Numbered from the stretch's first letter, positions 44,741 through 54,030 are shown. The stretch: DNA of 64,000 nt from Candidatus Azobacteroides sp. (GCA_021201815.1 JAJQEC010000090.1:116503-180502); one strand, 5' to 3'. Program-made: numbers and translations. The notes: generated by a model not told the origin, from the letters alone.

Positions 44741-47068
44741 TCACTCCATTCCAAACATCACATATTTGCCTCCTTTTTCCTGGATCATATATCCTCTGCT
44801 TCCGATCACCTGAAAGTACCGGATGCCTCCAAACTCAGGAACCGGATTCTCTGCCAGTTTCTTTCCCTGCATATTGAATGCTTGCATTTTTAATCTGCCA
44901 GCGTTCTCTTCATCCTCCTGCAGGAGATAGAAAATATCCGGTGTGATGCTTATTTCACCCTCACGTATTCCTTTATTTATTTCGCAACAGGAAATCGTAT
45001 CGTCAGTCAGGTGATACCGGCAGACAAAAGTACGTTCGGTATCACTTAACCAATAGTGCAGTACTCCGTTTTTTTCCATCATATATTTATGGTGCCAGTA
45101 ATAATCAGGGAGGTGGTCAAGTTCATTCCCCTCCTCAATCAATTCGGGTTTGTGGTGGGTCTTTGCCAGTATTTTCCCTTCCTGAAGATCAATTTTATAC
45201 ATATATCCTATATTGGTGAGCAAGTATAACCTATCTCCAATGATATGATGCATGACCGGCTTTTCATTATTGAACAATTCGATAATGGTTTTCTCAAACG
45301 CCCCGGCAGATGTGTTATACAAATCAATCACAAAACAATTCCGGCGGTTAACCGCAATAGTCACTATATTTTCGCCCCAGAACGACAAATCGGTATAAGT
45401 AAATTTACGAACCGGATTTTTTAATGCGATGCGTTTTCCATGCACTTTTCCTTTTTGCTTATCAATCAATACCATTTTGCCGTTTTCGAGATTCACTGCA
45501 CAAATAAATTTTTCCGACTGTATGGGATAAGCTCCGAACTGGTAATACGTATTTGCCAGCTTGCATGTCCATCGTTCTTGACCGGTAGGGATATGGTAGG
45601 CAACGATGGAACGGCTATCCTTAATTACTGAGGGGACATACGCTATATCTCCATCAAAGATAGTTAATGAACCATTTCCATAATCGTTGTAATTCTCTAC
45701 CTTCCACTCAACTTTACCGGAGAGGGTATGGAATACTTTCATATTTTCTTCACTTACCACTCCGAAATAATTCTGTCCCATACGGAAATAATATCCTGAT
45801 GAAGTGAATTCCATATCGCCGATCTGAGCGCTGTATAGCTTATTTAACCGGGTAAACTTCCCTTCTTCTGTGATAGCATGTGGCTGCCAGCTATCTTGCG
45901 GAACTGTTTTTCGGGCATTTTCTGCGGCTTCTTTCAATTTCCTCTTATATTTTTCTTCTCTTGATTCTTTTTCCTCTTTTTCCTCTTCGGGAAAGTTTTC
46001 GGAAACTTCCTGGAGTAAATTCATGAGAGGATCGGGCAACCGATTCTCCTCTTTAAGGTAATAGGCAAAATCCTTTTTAGTCATTATCGCCCCTTTACCC
46101 AGAAGGTATTGAATAAATTCGATGTCGTCCCTGTAATCACGCACTGCGAAAAAGAGGGCCAATGGATATTTATCACAACCCGGAGGCTTTATATTCGGGT
46201 TAAAACCATGTTCCAGCAGTTCTTTCGCCCGTTTTTTCTGTTCGTCGCCGGCACGGGAATTTCTTATCTGATACCAGAAAGCCGGATTATGTTCCACATC
46301 TTCTACCAGGTTACGGATATACAAACGGTCTTTTTCAGCCACAGCAAACTGATAGTAATTCTCTAAAAAATCTTCACCGATATATGGCTTATACCCCGCT
46401 TGTTGCAATAACTCAATTGAATCGGCAGGCCATTCATCCGGATCATTAACACCCCATATAGCAAAGTCAGTCAGGGGAGAATAATTCCCCCTGAATCGGC
46501 ATGTCACCGAAAAGATATATTTCATCATTTCCACCTGACGGGCTTTTAATGCTTCCTTTATCAGAATATCAGAGTCATATTTCCCGGTTTTTACAGGCAG
46601 GGAAAGGTCGAGCCCTTCTTCTTCCACGTAGGATTTAATCACATTAATATCTCCGTTCCGGACTGCCTGGATTATTTTTTTATTCTGGGGGAATGATTCC
46701 GGATTGTAATTAATGGATTTTATTTTATTAATTTTATCATACTGATGAACAGTTTCAAGCAATTGTTCCAGTTGCTCGCCTCCGAATATAATTTCTTCAC
46801 TTTTGCTGATAGCTTTTTTGAATTCCAGTTTGAAACCTTTTTTCACTAACTGGCTCACAAAACGCATACATGCCACCAACGCCTGTTTATTTGTTTTGAA
46901 TGTACGGAAAGTCTCTACTTTTACATGCCGGACCTGTAATCGGCCTGTTTTTCCACCGCTGTTTACCCATATTTGATAACTATCGCCAGCATAAGAAAAC
47001 GACATATAAAGTTCGTCAATAGCAAAAGGAAACTGAATTTCCGGTAAGGATTGTTTTTGTATTCTCAT
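44741..47068 (-). CDS. WGR-like, ankyrin-repeat and beta-propeller protein
   Basis: A 775-residue protein without a signal peptide. Residues about 28-90 resemble a WGR domain (YQIWVNSGGKTGRLQVRHVK ... ACMRFVSQLVKKGF). Residues about 115-340 are ankyrin-like (KIIQAVRNGDINVIKSYVEE, KRAKELLEHGFNPNIKPPG, FIQYLLGKGAIM). About 345-395 is a charged helix (EEKEEKESREEKYKRKLKEA). About 410-775 is a PQQ/WD-like beta-propeller (HTLSGKVEWKVENYN, YHIPTGQERWTCKLANTY, IDLQEGKILAKTHHKPE). The combination looks like a cytoplasmic interaction scaffold or sensor. I do not know a described protein with this order of domains. The next gene downstream carries the in-frame TGA. Confidence 0.75.
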   Translation of the reverse strand: MRIQKQSLPEIQFPFAIDELYMSFSYAGDSYQIWVNSGGKTGRLQVRHVKVETFRTFKTNKQALVACMRFVSQLVKKGFKLEFKKAISKSEEIIFGGEQLEQLLETVHQYDKINKIKSINYNPESFPQNKKIIQAVRNGDINVIKSYVEEEGLDLSLPVKTGKYDSDILIKEALKARQVEMMKYIFSVTCRFRGNYSPLTDFAIWGVNDPDEWPADSIELLQQAGYKPYIGEDFLENYYQFAVAEKDRLYIRNLVEDVEHNPAFWYQIRNSRAGDEQKKRAKELLEHGFNPNIKPPGCDKYPLALFFAVRDYRDDIEFIQYLLGKGAIMTKKDFAYYLKEENRLPDPLMNLLQEVSENFPEEEKEEKESREEKYKRKLKEAAENARKTVPQDSWQPHAITEEGKFTRLNKLYSAQIGDMEFTSSGYYFRMGQNYFGVVSEENMKVFHTLSGKVEWKVENYNDYGNGSLTIFDGDIAYVPSVIKDSRSIVAYHIPTGQERWTCKLANTYYQFGAYPIQSEKFICAVNLENGKMVLIDKQKGKVHGKRIALKNPVRKFTYTDLSFWGENIVTIAVNRRNCFVIDLYNTSAGAFEKTIIELFNNEKPVMHHIIGDRLYLLTNIGYMYKIDLQEGKILAKTHHKPELIEEGNELDHLPDYYWHHKYMMEKNGVLHYWLSDTERTFVCRYHLTDDTISCCEINKGIREGEISITPDIFYLLQEDEENAGRLKMQAFNMQGKKLAENPVPEFGGIRYFQVIGSRGYMIQEKGGKYVMFGME

Positions 47069-47386
47069 ATTTCCATATTTAATTAGTAGAAAAAGATCTT
47101 CGACAAGCGTATTTTTATCTTCCCTCGTATATATACTGTGTTTAACTAAAAAAGGCAGCGTGATGGTACAAATATATGGATTATAAAAAATTTAAAAGAT
47201 AAAAGAATGTAAAATTTTTTACTATTGGAGCGAGTGGTTTCTTTTTCTTTTCATCTTTAAGCCGATAGATAGTTTGTAAATAGAGGAAGTAGGGTCCCGC
47301 AATTCTCTCAGGTGGATGTTGACTTCAATAGGGTGTAAAATAGAGAAAAATAGTTGATCCTGGCTGAATGTAGGATGGATGCAAGT

Positions 47387-47460
47387 AAAAAAGCAGCTAC
47401 AAATTTCACTTTTTAACTGTTTCACTTTTACTCTTTTCCTCCTGGACTTGAAACAAGAGG
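47387..47460 (-). repeat. diverged third copy of the tRNA-Asn attachment region
   Basis: AAAAAAGCAGCTAC followed after about 35 bases by CTCCTGGACTTGAAACAAG matches 42607-42690 (AAAAAAGCAGCTACC ... CTCTTGGACTTGAACCAAG) with several changes. It includes the island-type terminator arm, so it looks like the leftover right end of an earlier related island. Confidence 0.65.
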
Positions 47461-47565
47461 AAATGACAAAAGTAAATTTGAGATGAAATGAGGTTAGGAT
47501 TCGTAAGTAAACAAGTTGGGAGAAACTGAATGTGAACCAAACCTGCCCCGCCATCAATGCTTCAC

Positions 47566-47613
47566 AGCCACGGAGTGGCGACATATTATTAGCCGTGCTG
47601 CCTCAGCACACGG
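47566..47613 (+). repeat. REP-like repeat R1
   Basis: Two linked hairpins: AGCCACGGAGTGGCGA, then ATATTATT, then AGCCGTG...CACACGG. Same family as the four copies at 53831, 54031, 54987 and 55135. Confidence 0.75.
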
Positions 47614-47948
47614 TACTTAAATTAGCTACGCTGAACGGTGTTTGACGGCCCCGAGTTTCACCCGCGGTTATTAGCTTCGCTGACCGTTGGTTCACATTTG
47701 CCCCCGTTCGGGGTCATAGTTAAAAGGTGATAACTTTATAAAAGAACGATTGGACTTTTGACACACCTTCAACCGAAGGAACTAAGGAAGAGTATTTAAG
47801 TCAGCCTATTGCTCAAAGTGTAAGTGCAAGATGAATGCATACTCTCTGATCATGCCCTATCTCAATAAAAAAATTATCTCTTCTTTCTTTTTCTTCCGGA
47901 AAAAAGTATTTAAAGCTTTTCCTTTTAACATCTTATCAGGAATATTAT

Positions 47949-47956
47949 TAATTTTG
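47949..47956 (+). promoter_or_regulatory. TAATTTTG -7 box before the tannase gene
   Basis: A TAnnTTTG match 24 bases before the ATG at 47981; the -33 region is only T-rich. Confidence 0.5.
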
Positions 47957-47980
47957 TTCCCCTATTAAATTCTACTATCT

Positions 47981-49564
47981 ATGAAAAATCTTGTGTTTAC
48001 TCTGTTCTTTACAGCCCTCACTTTTATTCCTTTAATGGGGGCCTCTGCCGATGAATGGCATAAAAAATTCTCCGGACTGAATTTACCTGGTGTAACCATT
48101 GATGAAGTAACTGTTATCTCTGACAGTGTATTTACCCTTCCGGGAAAAAATTTCTATTACACGGATTTACCACCGTTTCTCAGGGTGTTGCTGACATCAA
48201 GACCGACTGACGAATCTGCTATCGGAATTGAAATATGGCTCCCTCTTTCCGGCTGGAACGGACGTTTTATGGGTACCGGAAACGGAGGAGGGGCCGGAAG
48301 TATAAATGTCTGGCCATTAACGGTAGGAATTCAACGGGGTTTTGCCATAGCAAATACCGATATGGGAACTTCTCCGGGTGTCAATGAAATAGTAAATTAT
48401 CCTGAGAAGTGGAAAGATTTCGGCTATAGGGCAACCCACGAAATGACTGTGATTGGAAAAGTTATCACTACCTGTTTTTATAATCAAACTCCTTCCTATT
48501 CTTATTTTGTTGGCTGTTCTACAGGCGGACAACAGGCACTTATGGAAGCACAACGGTATCCGGAAGATTATGATGGCATCCTGGCAGGTGCTCCTGCCAA
48601 TAACCGTACCCATCTGCATACCCAGTTTCTGTGGAATCACATGGTTGCAAACCAAGATCCGGAGTGCCGGTTTACACATGAGCAATTGAATCGGATAAAA
48701 GAGCTGGTATTAAAAACAAATGTAGGAAAAGACGGTGGCGCACCGGAAGATAATTTTCTGACAGACCCGAGGACAGCAATAATTAATTATGAAGAGTTAA
48801 CCTCCTTTCTGAGTGAGAAACAAATAGAGGTATTAAAGAAAATTTACCAGGGTCCCGTTAACCCGGTAACCGGGCAGCGAATTTATAGTCCTGCCCCTTT
48901 AGGCAGCGAATTGTACGGAGGAGGAATCGATGAACAACAGGAATATACATTTACACAACACCATTTTTATCCTTTTTTCTGGACATGGGGAAAGGAATAT
49001 GATTTTTCCCGGTTTGACTTTAATAAGGATATGGATAAAATAGATGAAACCCTTGCCCCTATCCTGAATGCCAACAACCCGGACCTCACTCCTTTCAATA
49101 ATCATGGCGGAAAACTTCTTATGTATACCGGGACAAACGATGCGATTGTTCCTTTTCAGGACGCTATGTATTATTATGAAAGGGTCGTGGAACATCAGGG
49201 CAGCCTGGAAGAAACCCAACGATTTTTCCGTTATTTTATCATTCCGGGGATGGGTCATTGCGGGGGAGGCCCGGGATTAAATGAGTGTGCCCATACGGCA
49301 GCGATAAATGTGCCACTGGATAAGGAACATGATATGGTAACTGCTTTAATGAACTGGGTGGAACATGACATGGTGCCGGAACAAATTATTGTAACCCGTT
49401 ATCACGAAAATCCGGAACAGGGAATAAAAATGCAACGGCCGGTATTCCCTTATCCGTTGTTTCCGAAGTATACCGGAGGGGATTACACATTGCCTTCCAG
49501 TTACCGGGCTGTAGAAAGAGAAAGAGCAAATATTCCCGTACCGGATGCTATTTACCTGAAATAA
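47981..49564 (+). CDS. tannase/feruloyl esterase family protein
   Basis: A 527-residue secreted protein (signal MKNLVFTLFFTALTFIPLMGASA). The alpha/beta hydrolase has Ser180 in GCSTGGQQAL, Asp387 in TGTNDAIVPF and His426 in PGMGHCGGGPG, the set known for tannases and feruloyl esterases, including the CS...HC pair of Cys next to Ser and His that forms a disulfide in this family. It would cleave phenolic esters such as feruloyl or galloyl groups on plant polysaccharides. It stands alone, with its own promoter and unrelated neighbours, so it may support the polysaccharide locus from a distance. Confidence 0.92.
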   Translation: MKNLVFTLFFTALTFIPLMGASADEWHKKFSGLNLPGVTIDEVTVISDSVFTLPGKNFYYTDLPPFLRVLLTSRPTDESAIGIEIWLPLSGWNGRFMGTGNGGGAGSINVWPLTVGIQRGFAIANTDMGTSPGVNEIVNYPEKWKDFGYRATHEMTVIGKVITTCFYNQTPSYSYFVGCSTGGQQALMEAQRYPEDYDGILAGAPANNRTHLHTQFLWNHMVANQDPECRFTHEQLNRIKELVLKTNVGKDGGAPEDNFLTDPRTAIINYEELTSFLSEKQIEVLKKIYQGPVNPVTGQRIYSPAPLGSELYGGGIDEQQEYTFTQHHFYPFFWTWGKEYDFSRFDFNKDMDKIDETLAPILNANNPDLTPFNNHGGKLLMYTGTNDAIVPFQDAMYYYERVVEHQGSLEETQRFFRYFIIPGMGHCGGGPGLNECAHTAAINVPLDKEHDMVTALMNWVEHDMVPEQIIVTRYHENPEQGIKMQRPVFPYPLFPKYTGGDYTLPSSYRAVERERANIPVPDAIYLK

Positions 49565-49731
49565 TGCGTATCAGAAATAAAATATTCTTTAAAAATATTT
49601 ATTATGCATCTTTATTAACCGGTGAATGCCTATCTTTACCGAAAATTTAACAAATCGGCTTTAACAAAACTTTACTTCGGATATCCCTTTGATAATAACC
49701 TGTATAAAGGGAGACAAGAGCTTTAAATTAC

Positions 49732-50703
49732 ATGAAACAAATATTAGGAATAGGAAATGCCCTGGTGGATGTACTGGTACAAATCCAGTCGGATGAAATA
49801 TTAAATGAGTTGGAATTACCGAAAGGCAGTATGCAACTAATTGATGAAAAGCGGCTGCATAAGATTAATCAAAGAATAGAATCCGAGAAGAAAGCTTTTG
49901 TTTCCGGAGGTTCCTGTGCCAATACAATGGCCGGACTGGCTCGTTTGGGGAATGCCTGTAGTTTTATCGGTAAAACCGGTCAGGACCGTACCGGAGAGAT
50001 TTTTTCCGAAGAAATCCGGAAATTCGGTGTCAATCCCGTGTTATTAAAAAGCCATACGCCCAGCGGAACGGCGATGACATTTATTTCCCCGGACAGCGAA
50101 CGGACATTCGGCACTTTTCTGGGAGCAGCGGCAGAGTTGTCACCGGAGGATCTGAAACCGGAAATGTTCGAAGGGTATGAGCTTTTTTATATCGAAGGAT
50201 ACCTGGTGCAGAATCATACATTAATAGAACAGGCTGCCGCACTGGCAAAAGCCCACGAGATTAAAATAGCCATTGACCTGGCTAGTTACAATGTAGTAGA
50301 AAGTAATCTTGAATTTCTTTTCCATTTAATCAGGGAATATGCGGATATTGTATTTGCCAACGAAGAAGAGTCAAAAGCGCTGTGCGGAAAGAATCCACAG
50401 GATGCCCTTATTTATTTATCGGAAATATGTGATATTGCAATTGTAAAAGTCGGAAAAGAAGGTTCCCTGATCAAAAACAAAGAAAAGGTACTGCATGTAA
50501 ATCCGTTAAAGGCTAATCCGGTAGATACGACTGGAGCCGGTGACCTGTACGCCGCCGGATTCCTGCATGGGCTGCTTCAGGATAAGCCATTGACCCAATG
50601 CGGAGAATACGGTTCCCTGCTTGCCGGAAATGTGATTGAAGTCATAGGGGCCAAAATAGATGAAGAAAGATGGGTACATATCGAAAACAAGATCAAAGCG
50701 TAG
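49732..50703 (+). CDS. PfkB-family carbohydrate/nucleoside kinase
   Basis: A 323-residue cytoplasmic kinase with the ribokinase fold: N-terminal GIGNALVDVLVQI, the GGSCANTMAGLARLG signature, and near the C-terminus DTTGAGDLYAAGF, where Asp271 is the catalytic base. It is closest in style to adenosine kinase-like members of the family. The substrate could be adenosine, ribose or another sugar; sequence alone does not decide. It lies 58 bases upstream of the protease gene in the same direction and both look like core chromosome genes. Confidence 0.9.
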   Translation: MKQILGIGNALVDVLVQIQSDEILNELELPKGSMQLIDEKRLHKINQRIESEKKAFVSGGSCANTMAGLARLGNACSFIGKTGQDRTGEIFSEEIRKFGVNPVLLKSHTPSGTAMTFISPDSERTFGTFLGAAAELSPEDLKPEMFEGYELFYIEGYLVQNHTLIEQAAALAKAHEIKIAIDLASYNVVESNLEFLFHLIREYADIVFANEEESKALCGKNPQDALIYLSEICDIAIVKVGKEGSLIKNKEKVLHVNPLKANPVDTTGAGDLYAAGFLHGLLQDKPLTQCGEYGSLLAGNVIEVIGAKIDEERWVHIENKIKA

Positions 50704-50761
50704 CTTGTGAGAGGTTGAACTATGTAATCAGATAATTGTTTTTAATTTTATTTATAAACTA

Positions 50762-52453
50762 ATGAGAAAAATATTGGCTGTTGGTTTTTGTTTGTTATTC
50801 GGGACAGGAATTCTCTGTGCCCAGGAAAACGACAGAAACTTTGAAATAAGTAAAAACTTATCCGTTTTCAATTCTTTGTATAAAGAGTTGGAAATGTTTT
50901 ATGTAGACACATTAGATACGGAAAAAACAATCCGTTCGGGAATAGATGGAATGTTAAGGGGATTAGATCCTTATACGGTATATATTTCCGATGAAGAAAC
51001 AAACGATTTTAAGTTCCAGACAACAGGAGAGTATGCCGGTGTCGGAGCCATTATTACTCTTGGAAGAGATAAAAGAGTAGTGATTTCCGAGCCTTATGAA
51101 GGAATGCCAGCTCAAAAAAGCGGGCTGAAAGCGGGAGATGTGATTCTGGAAATCGATGGTGAAAATGTCACCACAAAAACAGTCTCGGAAGTAAGCAATA
51201 TGCTGAAAGGAACTCCGAATACGACTGTAAAAATAAAAGTTGAAAGACCGGGAGAGAAAAAGGACCTCACTTTTAATGTAAAAAGAGAAAATATTCAGAT
51301 CACTTCTGTTCCTTATTATGGAATGGTAACGGGTGATATCGGCTATATTAACCTGTCCAGTTTTACGGAAAACACGGCAGGAGAAGTGAGACAGGCAATC
51401 CGTGACCTGATTACCAATCACAACGCCGGGAAATTAATTCTGGATGTAAGAAATAATCCCGGAGGAGTGATGGATGCTGCGGTACAAACCGTTAACTTTT
51501 TTGTTCCCAAAGGAAAAGAAGTTGTTTCTACAAAGGGAAAGGTAAGGCAATGGAACCGGGTATACAATACCATGTTTGAACCCATTGCCGAAAATATTCC
51601 GTTGGTAGTGCTGGTTAATAATAATTCTGCTTCTGCTTCTGAGATTGTAGCCGGAGCGTTGCAGGATCTGGACAGGGCTGTTATTGTGGGAAGCCGTACG
51701 TATGGAAAAGGACTGGTACAAAGTGCACGGGAAGTCGGTTACAACGGAATCCTGAAACTTACCATTTCAAAATATTATATTCCAAGTGGAAGATGCATAC
51801 AAGCCATCGATTATACCCATAGAAATGAAAGCGGATCTGCCGATTATATACCGGATAGCCTGACAAATGAATTCTTTACGGCTAACGGGCGGGTTGTCAG
51901 GGATGGAAGGGGCATTTCTCCTGATTTCACCGTCGAAAACGAAAAGCCGGGCAACATTACTTATTATCTGGTAATGGAAAACATCATTTTTGATTATGCC
52001 ACAGAATATGTGAATCAGCATAAGGCAATCCCGCCGGTAGAAGATTTCCGTTTTACGGATGAAGACTATGAGGGATTCAAAGCCTTTGTAAAAACAAAAG
52101 ACTTTACGTATGACAGGCAAACGGAAAAGGTTCTTAAAACATTGAGGGAAGTGGCCGAGTTTGAAGGGTATCTTGATTCTGCATCTGAGGAATTTGCTGC
52201 TCTGGAAAGTAAATTAAACCCGGACCTGGACAGGGATCTGGAAAAATTTAAAACAGAAATAGAACAACTGATCAGCCTAGAGATCGTAAAAAGGTATTAT
52301 TATCAGAAAGGAGAAATTATAGAAGGACTGAAAGATGATAATGACCTGAAAAAAGCCATTGAAGTGCTGAATGATCCGGAGCTTTATACGAAAACCCTCA
52401 GTACGCCTGTAGCGGAGAATAACACGTCGGAACCGACCGCCCGGACAGAATAA
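50762..52453 (+). CDS. C-terminal processing protease (S41, CtpA type)
   Basis: A 563-residue periplasmic protease: signal peptide (MRKILAVGFCLLFGTGILCA), helical N-domain, PDZ domain (about 90-165, containing KSGLKAGDVILEIDGENV), and the S41 catalytic domain with Ser291 (in NNSASASEI), Lys316 (in YGKGLVQ) and the intervening Gln301/Asp302. A C-terminal helical region of about 180 residues follows. CtpA-type enzymes cut C-termini of envelope proteins. The transcript likely ends at the long hairpin at 52489-52534. Confidence 0.95.
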   Translation: MRKILAVGFCLLFGTGILCAQENDRNFEISKNLSVFNSLYKELEMFYVDTLDTEKTIRSGIDGMLRGLDPYTVYISDEETNDFKFQTTGEYAGVGAIITLGRDKRVVISEPYEGMPAQKSGLKAGDVILEIDGENVTTKTVSEVSNMLKGTPNTTVKIKVERPGEKKDLTFNVKRENIQITSVPYYGMVTGDIGYINLSSFTENTAGEVRQAIRDLITNHNAGKLILDVRNNPGGVMDAAVQTVNFFVPKGKEVVSTKGKVRQWNRVYNTMFEPIAENIPLVVLVNNNSASASEIVAGALQDLDRAVIVGSRTYGKGLVQSAREVGYNGILKLTISKYYIPSGRCIQAIDYTHRNESGSADYIPDSLTNEFFTANGRVVRDGRGISPDFTVENEKPGNITYYLVMENIIFDYATEYVNQHKAIPPVEDFRFTDEDYEGFKAFVKTKDFTYDRQTEKVLKTLREVAEFEGYLDSASEEFAALESKLNPDLDRDLEKFKTEIEQLISLEIVKRYYYQKGEIIEGLKDDNDLKKAIEVLNDPELYTKTLSTPVAENNTSEPTARTE

Positions 52454-52488
52454 AAAAGTATTACCGGCCTGCAGGAAAAAATACCCCT

Positions 52489-52534
52489 GTCTTATCTTCT
52501 GCAAAAAGACAAAAAAAATAGCAGAAGATAGGAC
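52489..52534 (+). terminator. hairpin after the protease gene
   Basis: Fourteen-base arms GTCTTATCTTCTGC and GCAGAAGATAGGAC (one G-U pair) with an A-rich loop, 36 bases after the stop. A clear T-run is missing, so termination may be weak. Confidence 0.55.
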
Positions 52535-52553
52535 GATATTTAAAAAATATCAT

Positions 52554-52561
52554 TACTTTTG
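52554..52561 (+). promoter_or_regulatory. TACTTTTG -7 box of tRNA-Arg
   Basis: TAnnTTTG match ending 12 bases before the tRNA. Confidence 0.55.
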
Positions 52562-52573
52562 CACCCGTTAAAC

Positions 52574-52647
52574 GGCCCCGTAGCTCAACTGAATAGAGTA
52601 TCTGACTACGGATCAGACGGTTACAGGTTTGAATCCTGTCGGGGTCA
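52574..52647 (+). tRNA. tRNA-Arg (ACG)
   Basis: A 74-nt cloverleaf: acceptor GGCCCCG/CGGGGTC (one G-U) with discriminator A, D arm GCTC-AACTGAATA-GAGT, anticodon stem TCTGA/TCAGA with loop CTACGGA (anticodon ACG), T arm ACAGG-TTTGAAT-CCTGT. CCA is not encoded. A-to-I editing of the first anticodon base would be expected for ACG. Confidence 0.95.
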
Positions 52648-52985
52648 CAGAAAAGAAGCGGTTACTGGTAAAGTAAGCGCTTCTTTGCTTTTCTATAAAT
52701 TCTTAAATAATAAGAGGTTAATAGTAGTATTTAAATATAATAATACTTTTACTCTATAGATATTTATTATAGTAAAATGTTTTATTTTTCAGGAAATAAG
52801 ATAATTTCAGCTAGAGAATACTGAAAAATAATATTCCTTAAAAAAGAAAAAACAGGTTAGCTTTTATGTGTAAAAGCAAGCCAACTGTTTAAAATAAATT
52901 AGAAATATAAGAATCTTTATTGAGATTCCCATATCTATCTTTGTAGAAAATATTTTAAAGGAGTAATCTAACTGACAACCTACAT
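52648..52985. other. intergenic, no gene seen
   Basis: About 340 AT-rich bases between tRNA-Arg and the convergent membrane-protein gene. A weak inverted repeat (AACAGGTTAGCTTTT ... AAAAGCAAGCCAACTGTT, about 52851-52890) could be a bidirectional terminator. Confidence 0.45.
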
Positions 52986-53396
52986 TTATATGCATAATTT
53001 ATCCCATACATATAAAAACATAAGGATATAAGAAGGAATTAATGCTACTAATTTCAAAATGAAACATATCCATGAAGGAATATTCCACCATTCTTTTTCA
53101 TTAACCCTTATTTTTTCGTCATCTACACTTTTATTTTTTTTTCGATTCTTACAGTAAACTCCATACCAAATAATTGTGGAAATAAAATACTGCATAACAT
53201 CTAAAAACAAAGAGACAACTAAAAAAATTAATGGCCATAATAATTCTTTTGGAACAGAAGAAGAAATTTCATCACTGCCACTTACCCGAAAAATCCAGAT
53301 AATACCAATACCCGCAAAAGCTAATTGACGATTAATATCACTCAGCTTTCCTGAAATTACTTCATAAGCATCCCTTATTTCTGATAATTTCATCAT
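52986..53396 (-). CDS. small three-helix membrane protein
   Basis: A 136-residue protein. A charged N-terminal helix (KLSEIRDAYEVISGKLSDINRQ) leads to a first membrane segment (LAFAGIGIIWIF), a second long one (ELLWPLIFLVVSLFLDVMQY), a cytoplasmic Lys/Glu-rich loop (CKNRKKNKSVDDEKIRVNEK) and a third segment (ICFILKLVALIPSYILMFLY). I recall widespread but unnamed proteins with the LAFAGI and LD..QY blocks; function is unknown. Its ATG overlaps the stop of the micropeptide in front by ATGA, so it is translated together with it. Confidence 0.75.
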   Translation of the reverse strand: MMKLSEIRDAYEVISGKLSDINRQLAFAGIGIIWIFRVSGSDEISSSVPKELLWPLIFLVVSLFLDVMQYFISTIIWYGVYCKNRKKNKSVDDEKIRVNEKEWWNIPSWICFILKLVALIPSYILMFLYVWDKLCI

Positions 53397-53473
53397 TTTG
53401 GAGATCTTGGGCCTGTTCCTTTAGTTACTTGGGGTTTAGGGCGTGGTTGTGAATTAGATTGAGATTTAGACAT
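53393..53473 (-). CDS. 26-residue micropeptide with KGTGPRSP motif
   Basis: ATG at 53473; the product is Pro/Ser/Lys/Gln-rich and ends VTKGTGPRSPK. Its TGA overlaps the ATG of the membrane-protein gene by ATGA. The coding stretch for KGTGPRSP is repeated exactly at DNA level (23 bases, 53400-53422 and 53537-53559) in the upstream peptide gene. The shared motif, similar start (MSKSQ... against MSEKGKSK...) and tight coupling argue for a real gene that length cut-offs would miss. Confidence 0.6.
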   Translation of the reverse strand: MSKSQSNSQPRPKPQVTKGTGPRSPK

Positions 53474-53520
53474 TTTTATATTATTTAATAAATTTATATT
53501 ATAGAAATCATTACTATATT

Positions 53521-53670
53521 TTATTTTTTCCTTAACGGAGATCTTGGGCCTGTTCCTTTTGATTCAGTTATGCGGGTTTTTTGAGATGAGTAGTCCTCTC
53601 GTTGACGAACTCTTGGTTTAGGAGCTGGTTGTGATTTTGGTGATGGTTTACTTTTTCCCTTTTCGGACAT
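53521..53670 (-). CDS. 49-residue micropeptide with KGTGPRSP motif
   Basis: ATG at 53670, TAA at 53521. The product is basic and disordered-looking (MSEKGKSKPSPKSQPAPKPR ... ITESKGTGPRSPLRKK). It ends with the same KGTGPRSP motif as the next peptide, 47 bases downstream. No signal peptide and no Cys. The two peptides look like diverged duplicates; the extra middle part (VRQREDYSSQKTR) is unique to this one. Function unknown. Confidence 0.6.
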   Translation of the reverse strand: MSEKGKSKPSPKSQPAPKPRVRQREDYSSQKTRITESKGTGPRSPLRKK

Positions 53671-53830
53671 AATTTAGATTTTAATTAATAAATATAAATA
53701 TAATAATATTTTACATTTAAAAATATATAAAATGAAATGAATTAATGATATAAAATTTCTTTCTTATAAATGAGAAAATCACAAGAAATATCTTCAAAGT
53801 CCTTGAGCATTCTCTAAGATCTCAATAAGG

Positions 53831-53879
53831 ACCGTGTGCTGAGGCAGCACGGCTAAGGACATGGCGCCGCTCCGCGGCT
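53831..53879 (-). repeat. REP-like repeat R2
   Basis: Inverted copy: ACCGTGTGCTGAGGCAGCAC ... GCCGCTCCGCGGCTT. Two hairpins as in R1. Confidence 0.8.
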
Positions 53880-54030
53880 TGTTGGTGAGATAGCCATACT
53901 ATGGTTTTAATTCTTCCCTGCCATGAGGGAGGACAGAAATAGTAAAATTTGAAAAGCCAGAAGGAAATCAGTTGCAGAAAACGGATCGGATAAAAGGAAG
54001 ATAGCTTTATATTGATAAGATTATCTTTAA

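Larger units (their letters stand above)
47069..47948. other. intergenic region with a relic island end and a REP-like repeat
   Basis: No gene. It contains a diverged copy of the island right end plus tRNA-Asn 3' part (47387-47460), a REP-like unit (47566-47613) and, beyond that, several small hairpins including CCCCGTTCGGGG near 47705. Frames open across it are not coding-like. Confidence 0.5.

Noticed and set aside
47222..47584. 120-codon minus-strand ORF
   Set aside because: It runs through the relic attachment region and a REP-like unit; the sequence is explained by those.
52559..52759. 66-codon ORF across tRNA-Arg
   Set aside because: It is the well-known spurious translation of a tRNA gene; the tRNA explains the sequence.
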